Positions 1 through 8,608 of a DNA stretch of 64,000 nucleotides are shown here, piece by piece (position 1 is the stretch's first letter; the number at the start of each line of letters is the position of its first letter). The stretch lies in the NCBI RefSeq assembly GCF_003024195.1, contig NZ_KZ679064.1:312-64311 (forward strand). Direction: 5' to 3'. The notes beneath the pieces were generated by a model. The model worked only from the letters and a program-made list of their open reading frames with translations. It made no database searches and was not told the origin of the DNA. The position numbers were made by a program, and so were the translations under genes. This stretch comes from Streptomyces dioscori (lineage in GTDB: Bacteria; Actinomycetota; Actinomycetes; Streptomycetales; Streptomycetaceae).

Positions 1-238
1 CCCGCAGACGACCGGCGTCTCCAGGGGCGCGGGGAACGGCGCAATCCTTTGGGCCAACCCCCACCATCCCGCAGACGAACGCGGTTTTTCAGGGGCGCGG
101 GGAACGGCGCGAGCAACCCCCACCAACCCGCAGACGACCGGCGTCTCCAGGGGCGCGGGGAACTGCGCAATCCTTTGGGCCAGCCCCCACCGTCCCGCAG
201 ACGAACGCGGTTTTTCAGGGGCGCGGGGAACGGCGCGG
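1..238. repeat. Tandem 126-bp repeat carrying four copies of the 19-bp GC-rich element
   Basis: The first 126 bases and the following ~112 bases are near-identical copies (both begin CCCGCAGACGACCGGCGTCT, at 1 and 127) that differ at only a few positions. Each copy holds two instances of the genome-wide element GGGGCGCGGGGAAC(T/G)GCGC, at 24-42, 92-110, 150-168 and 218-236. The array probably extends upstream of the window. No coding potential is supported here; the open frames across it are repeat artefacts. Confidence 0.85.
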
Positions 239-298
239 CCGGCCTCATCCGACCCGCGGACGACGAACCCGCGCACCCGGTCAAATCAGCGGCAAGCG

Positions 299-772
299 TC
301 ACACCTTGCTGTGCGAGAACAGCTTCAGCACCGGCACCCCCACCTTGTGCCGCGCCCGCGACGCCCAGTCCCGGTGGAAGAACTCCTCCACGTAGTGCGG
401 ATCGGTCAGCACGATGACCTCGTCCGCCCCCACCTCGTCGACGAGCCCCTTCAACGCGTCGAGCGGATGCTCCTCGATCAGCCGCCCCCGCGCCTCACTG
501 CCCGTGGCCCGCAGCGCCACCAGTGACACCTCCAGGGCCCGCTGTCCCTGCCCGACCGCCTCCGCGCCCTCGGGCGTCTCGTTCTCGCGGGCCGCCTCGT
601 CCAGCTCGCCGAGCGCCACGTCGTCGATCGCGCGCAGGAGCCGGTCCGCCTGGTCGCCGCGGGGCTGGAGCAGCACGTGGAAGGCGACGCCTTCCTCTCC
701 GTGCAAGGTGGTGACGAACTCCACGTCCGCGGAAGTGAGGGCCTTCTCGATCATCAATACGCTCGTGAACAC
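299..772 (-). CDS. Small conserved actinobacterial protein (USP-like alpha/beta fold suspected)
   Basis: A 157-residue acidic cytoplasmic protein with no signal peptide or membrane segment. It begins FTSVLMIEKALTSADVEFVT and ends with an alternating strand/helix stretch (DEVIVLTDPHYVEEFFHRDW), which suggests a small Rossmann-type fold like universal stress proteins. Streptomyces homologues are often labelled indole-3-glycerol phosphate synthase, but at this length it cannot be a TIM-barrel TrpC. The start is GTG at 772; an in-frame ATG at 754 is an alternative, and neither has a strong ribosome site. Function unknown. Confidence 0.7.
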   Translation of the reverse strand: MFTSVLMIEKALTSADVEFVTTLHGEEGVAFHVLLQPRGDQADRLLRAIDDVALGELDEAARENETPEGAEAVGQGQRALEVSLVALRATGSEARGRLIEEHPLDALKGLVDEVGADEVIVLTDPHYVEEFFHRDWASRARHKVGVPVLKLFSHSKV

Positions 773-924
773 GACAAACGCCCTTCTCGTCCGTGGGCCG
801 TTCGTAGACCCCTGCGGAAACCATCCTGCCCCGTGACCGCACGGGGACTGCGATTTTCAGTGTGCCCGGCGAAAGCTAACCGGAACAGCCGATTCCACTA
901 CTTTGTCCGGACCCGATTCCTTGA

Positions 925-1863
925 TCAGGTCCGGCGGTAACGGCTGAAGAGGAACCCGGCCTCCTCCAGCAAGGACGCCAGTTCGAACCGCTTCGGCACC
1001 GCGAGGGACGGACCGCCCGCGATGCGCTGGGCGTCCCCGGCGGTGAGCATCGGGGAGACCGTCAGGCACAGCTCGTCGAGGACATCGGCCGCGACCAGCT
1101 GGCCCAGCAGCCGTGGCCCGCCCTCCGTCAGGAGCCGGTACAGGCCCAGGTCGGCGAGCGCGCGAACGGCCCGTACGGGGTCCACCCCCGTGCCGTCGCC
1201 CGCGATCACGACCCGCGCGCCGGCCTTCTCGGCGGCGGCGATCCGGTCGGGCGCCGCCGCGGCCCCGGTGAGCAGCAGCGTGGGAAGCAGTGGCGAGGTG
1301 AAGAGCGGAAGCGAGAAGTCCAGGTCGAGGCTCGCGCTCACCACGGCGATCGCGGGCGCCGGGCCCTGTCCCGCCGCGGCCCGGCGCGCGGCGAAGTCGT
1401 CGCGGGCCCGCGCGGGCCGGTAACCCTCCTGCCGTACCGTTTCCGCACCGACGATCACGACGTCCGCGAGTCCGCGCAGCGTGCCGAAGATCCGCATGTC
1501 GGCGGCGCAGGAGATCGGCTGCGAACGCCCGTCGTGCTGGGCGGCCCCGTCGAGCGTGGAAACCATGTTGGCCCGCAGCCACGGCCCGGCCTCCGCGGAC
1601 CTCTCGGACCTCTCGGACCCCTCGGAGCCCCCAGAGCCCCCATAGCCCCCGGCAGCCTCAGCGGATCCCGCGTCGGCCCCAGCGGATCCGACGGCATCCG
1701 CGCCGCCGCCCACGACACCCCCGTCGGGTCCCGCAACACCCGCGCCGGATCCCGCGACGCCCACCGGATAGGCGTACGCCTCGGCCAGTTCGTCGAGCTC
1801 CCATTCCCGCTCGGCTCCGGCCGGGGCTGCTGTCTCGTCGGTCACAGGGAACAGGCGTCGCAT
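925..1863 (-). CDS. Pyrimidine reductase family protein (RibD C-terminal domain)
   Basis: About 312 residues from ATG 1863. The reductase core begins at WLRANMVSTLDGAAQ and continues through FGTLRGLADVVIVGAETVRQE and LTEGGPRLLGQL, the NADPH and substrate motifs of the RibD/dihydrofolate-reductase-like family that reduces 5-amino-6-ribosylaminouracil phosphates in riboflavin synthesis. No deaminase domain or other riboflavin gene is nearby, so the substrate is uncertain. Between the N-terminal helix (LDELAEAYAYP) and the core lies a ~60-residue Gly/Ala/Ser/Glu low-complexity insert. The start is divergent from zapE, 37 bases away, so the two promoters must overlap. Confidence 0.85.
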   Translation of the reverse strand: MRRLFPVTDETAAPAGAEREWELDELAEAYAYPVGVAGSGAGVAGPDGGVVGGGADAVGSAGADAGSAEAAGGYGGSGGSEGSERSERSAEAGPWLRANMVSTLDGAAQHDGRSQPISCAADMRIFGTLRGLADVVIVGAETVRQEGYRPARARDDFAARRAAAGQGPAPAIAVVSASLDLDFSLPLFTSPLLPTLLLTGAAAAPDRIAAAEKAGARVVIAGDGTGVDPVRAVRALADLGLYRLLTEGGPRLLGQLVAADVLDELCLTVSPMLTAGDAQRIAGGPSLAVPKRFELASLLEEAGFLFSRYRRT

Positions 1864-1900
1864 GTCGTGCAGTCTGGCACGAGACGTAGAGTGGGGAACC

Positions 1901-3004
1901 GTGTCAACCTCCACCACCGCCTCCGGATTCGGCCCGATAGCCGACGCGACCCCGTCGTCCCTGTGCGCCCGCGAGCCGCGCGTCCCCGCGGACCGGCTGG
2001 TCGCCGAGATGGTGCCGCCACCGCGCTTCGACTCGGTCCGTTTCGAGACCTACATCCCGGATCCGAACCAGCCGAGCCAGACCGAGGCCGTGCGGGTCCT
2101 GGCCGGTTTCGCGGCGGGTCTCGGCGGGGCACCGGCCGACGCGGGCAAGCGCGGTTTCCTCGGGCTCGGCTTCGGCAGGAAGCCCGCGAAGGCCCCGGCG
2201 GGCCCCCGCGGTGTCTACCTGGACGGCGGCTACGGCGTCGGCAAGACGCACCTGCTCGCCTCCCTCTGGCACGCGACCCCGGCGGAGCCCGCGCTCAAGG
2301 CCTTCGGCACGTTCGTGGAGCTGACGAACCTGGTCGGCGCCCTCGGTTTCCAGCAGACCGTCAAGACGCTGAGCGGCCACCGGCTGCTCTGCATCGACGA
2401 GTTCGAGCTGGACGACCCCGGTGACACCGTCCTGGTGTCCAGCCTGCTCGCCCGGCTGGTCGAGGCGGGCGTGGCGCTCGCCGCGACCTCCAACACCCTG
2501 CCGGGCAAGCTCGGCGAGGGCCGGTTCGCCTCGGTCGACTTCCTGCGTGAGATCCAGGGCCTGTCCGCCCACTTCAGGTCGCTGCGCATCGACGGCGACG
2601 ACTACCGCCACCGCGGACTGCCCGAGGCCCCGGCCCCGTACTCGGAGGAGCAGGTCACGAAGGCCGCGTACGCGACTCCGGGCGCCTCGCTCGACGACTT
2701 CCCGCATCTGCTCGACCATCTGGCCCGGGTGCACCCCAGCCGGTACGGCGCGCTGACGGACGGGATCGAGGCGGTCTGCCTCACGGACGTCCAGCCGGTG
2801 CCGGACCAGTCCACCGCGCTGCGGCTGGTGGTCCTCGCCGACCGGCTGTACGACCGCGAGGTGCCGGTGCTCGCCTCGGGGATGCCGTTCGACCGCCTGT
2901 TCAGCGAGGAGATGCTGAACGGCGGCTACCGCAAGAAGTACTTCCGCGCGATCTCCCGGCTCACGGCGCTGGCCCGGGACGCCAAGGGGCTCGTACAGGA
3001 CTGA
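1901..3004 (+). CDS. zapE: Cell division protein ZapE (AFG1-like AAA ATPase)
   Basis: A 367-residue protein from GTG 1901. It shows a Walker A motif (GGYGVGKTHLLAS) after a short N-terminal region, a Walker B-like LLCIDEFELDD, and the AFG1/ZapE signature around LVEAGVALAATSNTLP. In E. coli, ZapE is a cytoplasmic ATPase acting on the FtsZ ring under stress; a role in Streptomyces septation is inferred only. An in-frame upstream start at 1862 would overlap the divergent reductase gene, so GTG 1901 is preferred. The C-terminal region (FDRLFSEEMLNGGYRKKYFRAISRL) is typical of the family. Confidence 0.9.
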   Translation: MSTSTTASGFGPIADATPSSLCAREPRVPADRLVAEMVPPPRFDSVRFETYIPDPNQPSQTEAVRVLAGFAAGLGGAPADAGKRGFLGLGFGRKPAKAPAGPRGVYLDGGYGVGKTHLLASLWHATPAEPALKAFGTFVELTNLVGALGFQQTVKTLSGHRLLCIDEFELDDPGDTVLVSSLLARLVEAGVALAATSNTLPGKLGEGRFASVDFLREIQGLSAHFRSLRIDGDDYRHRGLPEAPAPYSEEQVTKAAYATPGASLDDFPHLLDHLARVHPSRYGALTDGIEAVCLTDVQPVPDQSTALRLVVLADRLYDREVPVLASGMPFDRLFSEEMLNGGYRKKYFRAISRLTALARDAKGLVQD

Positions 3005-3204
3005 CCGTCCCGCCGCCCGCCCCTGCCCGCCACTCGGTGCGCTGCCCGTCGCTCGGCGATTTCCGGCCTGCCATCGACGCTCTTCGGCCCTCTTCAGGCT
3101 CTCTTCAGGGTGAAACGTTAAGTTAACCCAGCAAACAACTTCCCGCGTTAACGTTCGTGTCAACAAGGGAATACCTGATCTGAGAACCGGCCGAGAGGGG
3201 GCCC

Positions 3205-3615
3205 ATGCGACGAGGTACGACGGTCCGGACACTGTTCGCCGTTCTCGCCGCCGTCCTGCTGGCCCTGCAGCTCTCCGCCACCACCACAACGTTCGCACCC
3301 GCGTTCGCATCCGCGCACACACCCCGACTCGCCGGCCCCGGGGAAGGCACCTGGCACGTCCCCGAAGCCAGGGCCGAGTTCGTCACCTGTGGCGACACCT
3401 CGCACTCGCACGGCCCGACCGGTCCCCTGCGCACCCGCGACCGGATCCGGGTCGCGGACCACGTCGCCCCCGCCGCCGCGCGCCTGCTGCTCTGCAAGGA
3501 CGTGGCGGCCGTGCACGAGGACCCGTCGCACACCGCGGCCCCCGCGGCGCACCACCGTACGACGAGATCCTCGGGCGCCCACTCGTCGGCGGCGCTCCAG
3601 GTCTTCCGTTGCTGA
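3205..3615 (+). CDS. Small secreted or membrane-anchored hypothetical protein
   Basis: A 136-residue protein with a clear N-terminal hydrophobic segment (TVRTLFAVLAAVLLALQL, residues ~6-23) after two arginines, then a His/Thr/Ala-rich tail with cysteines at FVTCGD, LLLCKD and the very C-terminus (FRC). This looks like an exported or anchored small protein; no family is recognised. Two upstream direct repeats (CTCTTCAGG at ~3090-3110) and GAGAGGGGGCCC before ATG 3205 supply the start context. It stands alone between zapE and the carbonic anhydrase gene. Confidence 0.7.
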   Translation: MRRGTTVRTLFAVLAAVLLALQLSATTTTFAPAFASAHTPRLAGPGEGTWHVPEARAEFVTCGDTSHSHGPTGPLRTRDRIRVADHVAPAAARLLLCKDVAAVHEDPSHTAAPAAHHRTTRSSGAHSSAALQVFRC

Positions 3616-3711
3616 GAGCACCGGTTCGGACCTGAACACCGGGCACGAAGCGACTCCGACCTGACCCACCCCTCACCACGCCACGTCCGCCGAGCGCGTC
3701 GACGTGGGGTC

Positions 3712-3798
3712 ATGTCGCCGTACCCGCATGCGCTCCGTTTTGTACGCCGACGCGCTCGCATATGCGCGCCAGGAGGAACTGACACATGCAGCCCCTGA
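3712..3798 (+). CDS. Possible 28-residue leader peptide upstream of carbonic anhydrase
   Basis: A short frame from ATG 3712 encodes a basic peptide containing RFVRRRARICA and two cysteines. It ends at TGA 3796-3798, overlapping the carbonic anhydrase start by 13 bases in another frame. Streptomyces carry short Arg/Cys-rich leader peptides ahead of sulfur and small-ion genes, so a translated leader is conceivable. The ribosome site is weak (GTGGGGTC). Codon use alone does not prove it. Confidence 0.3.
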   Translation: MSPYPHALRFVRRRARICAPGGTDTCSP

Positions 3799-4376
3799 TC
3801 GATCACGCACGCTCCTTCCGCAAGCAGTCCGCGGACCGCCCGGAGGAGTTCGCCCGTCTCGCCGAAGGCCAGTCCCCGCAGGTCCTGTTCATCACCTGCT
3901 CCGACTCGCGGGTCGTCCCGGCCCTGATCACCGGAGCCCGGCCCGGTGAACTCTTCGAACTGCGCACCGCAGGCAACATCGTCCCCCCGCACACCTCTTC
4001 GCAGCCCACCAGCGAGGCCGCCACCGTCGAGTACGCGGTGGAGGTGCTCGGCGTCACGGACGTCGTCGTCTGCGGTCACTCCCACTGCGGCGCCGTCGGC
4101 GCGCTGGTACGCGGCGACGACCTGACCGCCGTACCCGCCGTCCGCGACTGGCTCGCGCACTCGACCCCGCGCCCCGACGGCGCCACCGAGGATCCGACCG
4201 TCGCCGAGGCCGTGCAGAACCACGTCCTGACCCAACTCCTGCGGCTGCGCTCGTACCCGTGCGTGGAACGGCGGCTGAGGGACGGTCAACTGCGCCTGCA
4301 CGGCTGGTTCTACGAGGTCCACACCGGGTCCGTCCTCGCGCACGACGTCCGCTCCGACTCCTTCGAGGCACTGTGA
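3786..4376 (+). CDS. Beta-class carbonic anhydrase
   Basis: A 196-residue cytoplasmic enzyme interconverting CO2 and bicarbonate. The zinc ligands are visible: Cys38 in TCSDSR, and His98 and Cys101 in CGHSHCGAVGA, with the Asp40/Arg42 dyad. The length fits the family. AGGAGGA at 3771-3777 precedes ATG 3786. The stop overlaps the GTG start of the SulP gene (GTGA at 4373-4376), so the two are translationally coupled, suggesting a joint role in bicarbonate supply. Confidence 0.95.
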   Translation: MQPLIDHARSFRKQSADRPEEFARLAEGQSPQVLFITCSDSRVVPALITGARPGELFELRTAGNIVPPHTSSQPTSEAATVEYAVEVLGVTDVVVCGHSHCGAVGALVRGDDLTAVPAVRDWLAHSTPRPDGATEDPTVAEAVQNHVLTQLLRLRSYPCVERRLRDGQLRLHGWFYEVHTGSVLAHDVRSDSFEAL

Positions 4377-5887
4377 GCGCCGCGACGGGCACCCCCGCGG
4401 CCGACGGCGGGACCAACCCGGGCCGGCACCCTCGATTCCCCTTCCTGCGGCAGGACTTCGCCGCCTCGCTCGTCGTCTTCCTGGTGGCGCTGCCACTGTG
4501 CGTGGGCGTGGCCGTGGCGTCGGGCGTGCCCGCCGAACTCGGCCTGATCACCGGCATCGTGGGCGGTCTGGTCACCGGGCTGCTGCCCGGCAGCAGCCTG
4601 CAGGTCTCGGGCCCGGCCGCGGGTCTGACCGTGCTGGTCTTCGAGGCGGTACGCGAGTACGGACTGGCCGTGCTCGGTGTCATCGTCCTGGCCACCGGTC
4701 TGATCCAACTCGCCATGGGCGCGATGAAGTTGGGGCGCTACTTCCGGGCCATCTCGGTGGCCGTCGTGGAGGGCATGCTGGCGGGCATCGGCCTGGTCCT
4801 GATCGCCGGCCAGCTCTACTCGGTGGCCGGCGCCGAGGCCCCGGCCTCAGGTCTTGACAAGCTCGCCGGCCTGCCCGGGCTGGTCGCCGACTCCGCCGGT
4901 TCCACCACCGCGCTGACGTCCTTCGGGCTCGGCGCCGCCACCGTCGCCGTACTCGTGCTGTGGAAGCACCTGCCGGCCAAGGTCCGTACGGTGCCGGGGG
5001 CGCTGGCCGCGGTGGCGCTCGCCACGCTCGCGACCCTGGCCTTCGACCTGCCCGTCGCGACGGTGGAGGTACGGGGGCTGCTCGACTCCATCCAGCTGCC
5101 GGGGCTCGAAGCCGTCGGCGGGCTGGCGAGCGTGGGCGTGCTCGGCACGATCCTGGCGTTCGTGCTGATCGCGTCGGCGGAGTCGCTGTTCAGCGCCGCC
5201 GCCGTGGACCGGCTGCACGACGGGCCGCGCACCCAGTACGACAAGGAACTGATGGCGCAGGGCGCGGGCAACACGGTCTGCGGGCTGCTCGGCGCGCTGC
5301 CGATGACCGCGGTGATCGTGCGCAGCTCGGCGAACGTGTCCGCGGGCGCCCGTACGAAGGCGTCCCGGGTGCTGCACGGGGTGTGGCTGCTGCTGTTCGC
5401 GGCGCTGCTGCCGTCCGTGCTCGCCTACATCCCGCTGCCCGCGCTCGCGGGCATCCTGGTGCACGCGGGCTGGAAGCTGATCCCGCTGCGCTCGATCGCG
5501 GCACTGTGGCGCGGACACCGGGGCGAGGCGCTGATCCTCGTGGTCACGGCCGTGTCGATCGTCGCGGTCAACATGTTCGAGGGTGTGCTCATCGGCCTCG
5601 CGCTCGCCGTCGCCAAGACCGCGTGGGAGGCCTCGCACATCAAGCTGGAGGTCATAGACAAGGGAGCGGGGCCCGTACAGGCGTATCTGTCGGGCAACGC
5701 CACCTTCCTGCGGCTGCCGAAGATACTGGACGACCTGGAGGCGCTGCCGAAGGACCGTCCGGTGACGGTGGACCTGTCCGGGCTGCACCACCTGGACCAC
5801 GCGTGCCGGACGGCACTGGAGAACTGGTCGCAGCGGCACAGCGAGAAGGGCACCGAGCCGGTGAAGGTCACCACGCCGGCTCCGTAG
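4373..5887 (+). CDS. SulP family anion transporter (putative bicarbonate/sulfate importer)
   Basis: A 504-residue membrane protein from GTG 4373. The SulP core starts at FPFLRQDFAASLVVFLVALP and includes GLITGIVGGLVTGLLPGSSLQVSGPAAG (two consecutive family signatures) plus about ten to twelve hydrophobic segments. The last ~85 residues form a STAS-like domain (VTVDLSGLHHLDHAC). SulP proteins carry sulfate, bicarbonate or other anions. The overlap with a carbonic anhydrase gene favours bicarbonate, but the substrate cannot be read from sequence. No ATPase is needed: these are secondary transporters. Confidence 0.9.
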   Translation: MSAATGTPAADGGTNPGRHPRFPFLRQDFAASLVVFLVALPLCVGVAVASGVPAELGLITGIVGGLVTGLLPGSSLQVSGPAAGLTVLVFEAVREYGLAVLGVIVLATGLIQLAMGAMKLGRYFRAISVAVVEGMLAGIGLVLIAGQLYSVAGAEAPASGLDKLAGLPGLVADSAGSTTALTSFGLGAATVAVLVLWKHLPAKVRTVPGALAAVALATLATLAFDLPVATVEVRGLLDSIQLPGLEAVGGLASVGVLGTILAFVLIASAESLFSAAAVDRLHDGPRTQYDKELMAQGAGNTVCGLLGALPMTAVIVRSSANVSAGARTKASRVLHGVWLLLFAALLPSVLAYIPLPALAGILVHAGWKLIPLRSIAALWRGHRGEALILVVTAVSIVAVNMFEGVLIGLALAVAKTAWEASHIKLEVIDKGAGPVQAYLSGNATFLRLPKILDDLEALPKDRPVTVDLSGLHHLDHACRTALENWSQRHSEKGTEPVKVTTPAP

Positions 5888-5922
5888 GCACCGGCTCCGT
5901 AGGCACTGCCTCCGTAGGCACC
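5878..5922. repeat. Three 15-bp tandem repeats spanning the SulP stop codon
   Basis: The unit GGCTCCGTAGGCACC occurs three times in tandem with single-base changes. The first copy contains the TAG stop of the SulP gene. Each unit carries TAG in the same phase because the period is 15, so the number of copies does not alter the protein end. Confidence 0.75.
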
Positions 5923-6118
5923 GGCAGCTGAACCGGAACCGTTCACCCCGGGGCCCGGTGCGGAACTCCCCACGAGTCCCGCACCGGGCCTTCGGGCTGT
6001 CCGGGTCGTCCGACGGCCCGCGGGAACGCCACGCTACGCGCGTGGTTCACGTGATCGTGACCACGTGATACACACAAGCGGGTCACGTACTCCTGTCCGC
6101 CAACAGGAAGGTTGCCCC

Positions 6119-7495
6119 ATGTCCGCATCACGACTGCCCGCAACACGACGCGAAGTGCTGGCCCGCTCCGGAGCCCTGGGAGTCGGCATCGCCTTCACCG
6201 GTGCCGTGTCGGAACTCTTCACGGGTACGGCCGCCGCGCTGGGCCACTCCGGATACGGCCCCCTGCTCCCCGACCCGGACGGTCTGCTGGACCTGCCGAA
6301 AGGTTTCCGGTACCGGGTGCTGTCCCGCGAGGGCGACGAACTGCGCTCGGGCGAGGGCCAGGTGCCGAGCAACCACGACGGCATGTCCGCCTTCGCCGGC
6401 AGACACGGCCGCGTCCACCTGGTCCGCAACCACGAGAACCGCGTCACCGGCAGGATCGGCGTCCCGACGGTCGACGGCCTCACCTACGACCCGGCGGGCA
6501 AGGGCGGCTGTACGGCGCTGACCCTCGACGCCCACGGGAAAGTCGTCGGTGAACGGGTCGCGATCGCCGGTACGGCCGTCAACTGCGCGGGCGGGCCCAC
6601 CCCTTGGGGAACCTGGCTGACCTGCGAGGAGACCGAGGACAAGGCCGGCACGAACGGCTACACCAAGGACCACGGTTTCATCTTCGAGGTCGACCCGGTG
6701 GACCCCCACCGCACCGGGGCCGTGCCGCTGACCGCGATGGGCCGCTTCCAGCACGAGGCGATCGCCGTCGACCCGAAGCGCGGCGTCGTCTACGAGACCG
6801 AGGACGCCTTCCTCAAACCCTTCGGCCTCTTCTACCGCTTCCTGCCCAACAAGCCGGAGGGGGGCCGCGGTTCGCTCCGCGCGGGCGGCAGACTCCAGGC
6901 GATGCGCGTACCGGGCGTCCCGGACCTCTCCTCGATCCAGGAGACGGGTGCGAGCTTCGACCGCATCGAGTGGGTCGACGTACCGGACCCGCTGGCGAGT
7001 GAAACCCCCATCCGCGACCAGGACTTCGGACCCAAGGGCATCACCCACGCGCAGAAGCTGGAGGGCTGCTACTGGGGCGGCTCGTCCGTCTACTTCGTGT
7101 CCTCCTTCGCGCACAGCAGCGAGGGCTCCGCGGCCGACCACTACGGGCAGATCTGGCGGTACGACCCCGGTGCCCGCCGGCTCACCCTGGTGATCGTCTT
7201 CGGTCCCGACACCGACGTACAGCTGCCCGGCGAGTCCCCCGACAACATCTGCCTCGCCCCCAGCGGCGGCCTGATGGTGTGCGAGGACGGCGGGGGCGCG
7301 CAGCACGTGTACGGCGTGACCCGGCGCGGTGAGGTGTATCCGATGGCCCGCAACCGGCAGGACATCGGTACGCCGGACGCCCCGGAGTGGGGCGAGTTCG
7401 CGGGCGTCACCTTCTCGCCCGACGGCCGGACGATGTACGTGAACTGCTACACGCCGGGGACGACGTTCGCGGTGACGGGGCCCTGGAGCAGGTAG
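6119..7495 (+). CDS. PhoX-family secreted phosphatase (DUF839), Tat exported
   Basis: A 458-residue protein from ATG 6119, preceded by AGGAAGG. The N-terminus has a twin-arginine signal (ATRREVLARSGALGVGIAF). The mature part has PhoX/DUF839 features: a beta-propeller with NHDGMSAFAG, VRNHENR, the CNCAGG-like segment VNCAGGPTPWGTWLTCEETED, GRFQHEAIAVDP, and ETEDAFLKPFGLFYRF. Relatives are calcium/iron-dependent alkaline phosphatases exported folded. No standard PHO box (11-bp repeats) was found upstream; two CACGTGAT copies lie at 6048 and 6062. Confidence 0.85.
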   Translation: MSASRLPATRREVLARSGALGVGIAFTGAVSELFTGTAAALGHSGYGPLLPDPDGLLDLPKGFRYRVLSREGDELRSGEGQVPSNHDGMSAFAGRHGRVHLVRNHENRVTGRIGVPTVDGLTYDPAGKGGCTALTLDAHGKVVGERVAIAGTAVNCAGGPTPWGTWLTCEETEDKAGTNGYTKDHGFIFEVDPVDPHRTGAVPLTAMGRFQHEAIAVDPKRGVVYETEDAFLKPFGLFYRFLPNKPEGGRGSLRAGGRLQAMRVPGVPDLSSIQETGASFDRIEWVDVPDPLASETPIRDQDFGPKGITHAQKLEGCYWGGSSVYFVSSFAHSSEGSAADHYGQIWRYDPGARRLTLVIVFGPDTDVQLPGESPDNICLAPSGGLMVCEDGGGAQHVYGVTRRGEVYPMARNRQDIGTPDAPEWGEFAGVTFSPDGRTMYVNCYTPGTTFAVTGPWSR

Positions 7496-7620
7496 TGACC
7501 TGCGCCCTGGTGGGCACCCGGCGGCCATGACGGCCGCCGGGTCGGGGGCGGGTGCGCCGCGGGTAGCGGCCCCCGCCCCCGCGGCGCAGGATCGTAGGAA
7601 CCGCCCCGAAGGGATGCGCG

Positions 7621-8547
7621 ATGGCCAAGAAGGACAGCAAGGGCAGGAAGGGCACGAAGGACGTCGGGGCCGGGGCACACCGGGCCGGGGAGAGCGCCGT
7701 CGCCATCCGCGACGCACTGCGTCTGCCGGTCGGCGAACGGATCTCCCTCTCCTCGTACGACGCCTCGGCGACCCCCGGCGGAGCGACGGCGCCCAGGTCC
7801 AAGGCCGACGGTCTCGCCGCCATCACCCGGATGGCGCAACCCCTCGCCGGACTGCAGGAACGCCTCTGGGCGGCCAGCACCGCGGGTGATCACCGCCGGG
7901 TCCTCCTGGTCCTCCAGGGCATGGACACCAGCGGCAAGGGCGGCACGGTCAAACACGTCATCGGGCTCTTCAACCCCGTCGGCTGCCGGGTCCGTGGCTT
8001 CAAGGCGCCGACCCCCGAGGAACTGGAGCACGACTTCCTCTGGCGGATCAGGAGGCAGCTCCCCCACCACGGCGAGCTGGGCATCTTCGACCGCTCCTAC
8101 TACGAGGACGTCCTCGTCGGCCGGGTCCGGGAGCTGGCCCCGCGCACCGAGATCGAGTCCCGGTACGACCGGATCAACGACTTCGAGCGGGCCCTCGCCG
8201 ACGACGGCACGACCGTCATCAAGTGCTTCCTGCACATCTCGTTCGAGGAACAGCGCCTGCGTCTGCTGCGCCGGCTCGCCAACCCGGACAAGCACTGGAA
8301 GTTCAGCCCGTCGGACATCGACGACCGGGCCCTGTGGCCCGCGTACCAGGAGGCGTACGAGATCGCCCTCGAACGCTGTTCCACGGACACCGCTCCCTGG
8401 TATCTGATCCCCGCCGACCGCAAGTGGTACCGGAACTGGGCGATCAGCCGGCTGCTGCTGGAGCACCTGACGGCGCTGGACCCGCAGTATCCGCGGCCGG
8501 ACTTCGATGTGGAGGAGTGCCGGAAGCGGCTGCAGGAGGAGGGCTGA
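7621..8547 (+). CDS. ppk2: Polyphosphate kinase 2 family protein
   Basis: A 308-residue cytoplasmic enzyme transferring phosphate between polyphosphate and nucleotides. The PPK2 core shows a Walker A-type LQGMDTSGKGGTVKHVIG, the lid-associated IFDRSYYEDVLVGRVREL, and KHWKFSPSDIDDR followed by APWYLIPADRKWYRN. The single PPK2 domain and length fit the short-chain class. The first ~20 residues are Lys/Gly-rich and disordered. The start is ATG 7621. A polyphosphate enzyme next to a PhoX phosphatase suggests phosphate metabolism, by proximity only. Confidence 0.92.
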   Translation: MAKKDSKGRKGTKDVGAGAHRAGESAVAIRDALRLPVGERISLSSYDASATPGGATAPRSKADGLAAITRMAQPLAGLQERLWAASTAGDHRRVLLVLQGMDTSGKGGTVKHVIGLFNPVGCRVRGFKAPTPEELEHDFLWRIRRQLPHHGELGIFDRSYYEDVLVGRVRELAPRTEIESRYDRINDFERALADDGTTVIKCFLHISFEEQRLRLLRRLANPDKHWKFSPSDIDDRALWPAYQEAYEIALERCSTDTAPWYLIPADRKWYRNWAISRLLLEHLTALDPQYPRPDFDVEECRKRLQEEG

Positions 8548-8608
8548 GCAACACCGATCAGGGGTGATATAACCGGTTTTTCCTATTCATCCGGTTAATG
8601 TCGCCCGC

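Noticed and set aside
1..238. CRISPR array
   Set aside because: The repeats are nested in a 126-bp tandem duplication with conserved, not unique, intervening sequence, and no cas genes are present.
299..772. Indole-3-glycerol phosphate synthase, the label often given to such proteins
   Set aside because: At 157 residues it lacks the TIM barrel and catalytic Lys/Glu motifs of TrpC.
6040..6118. PHO box upstream of the PhoX-like gene
   Set aside because: PhoP boxes in Streptomyces are 11-bp direct repeats related to GTTCACC; the repeats here have a 14-bp period and a CACGTGAT core.
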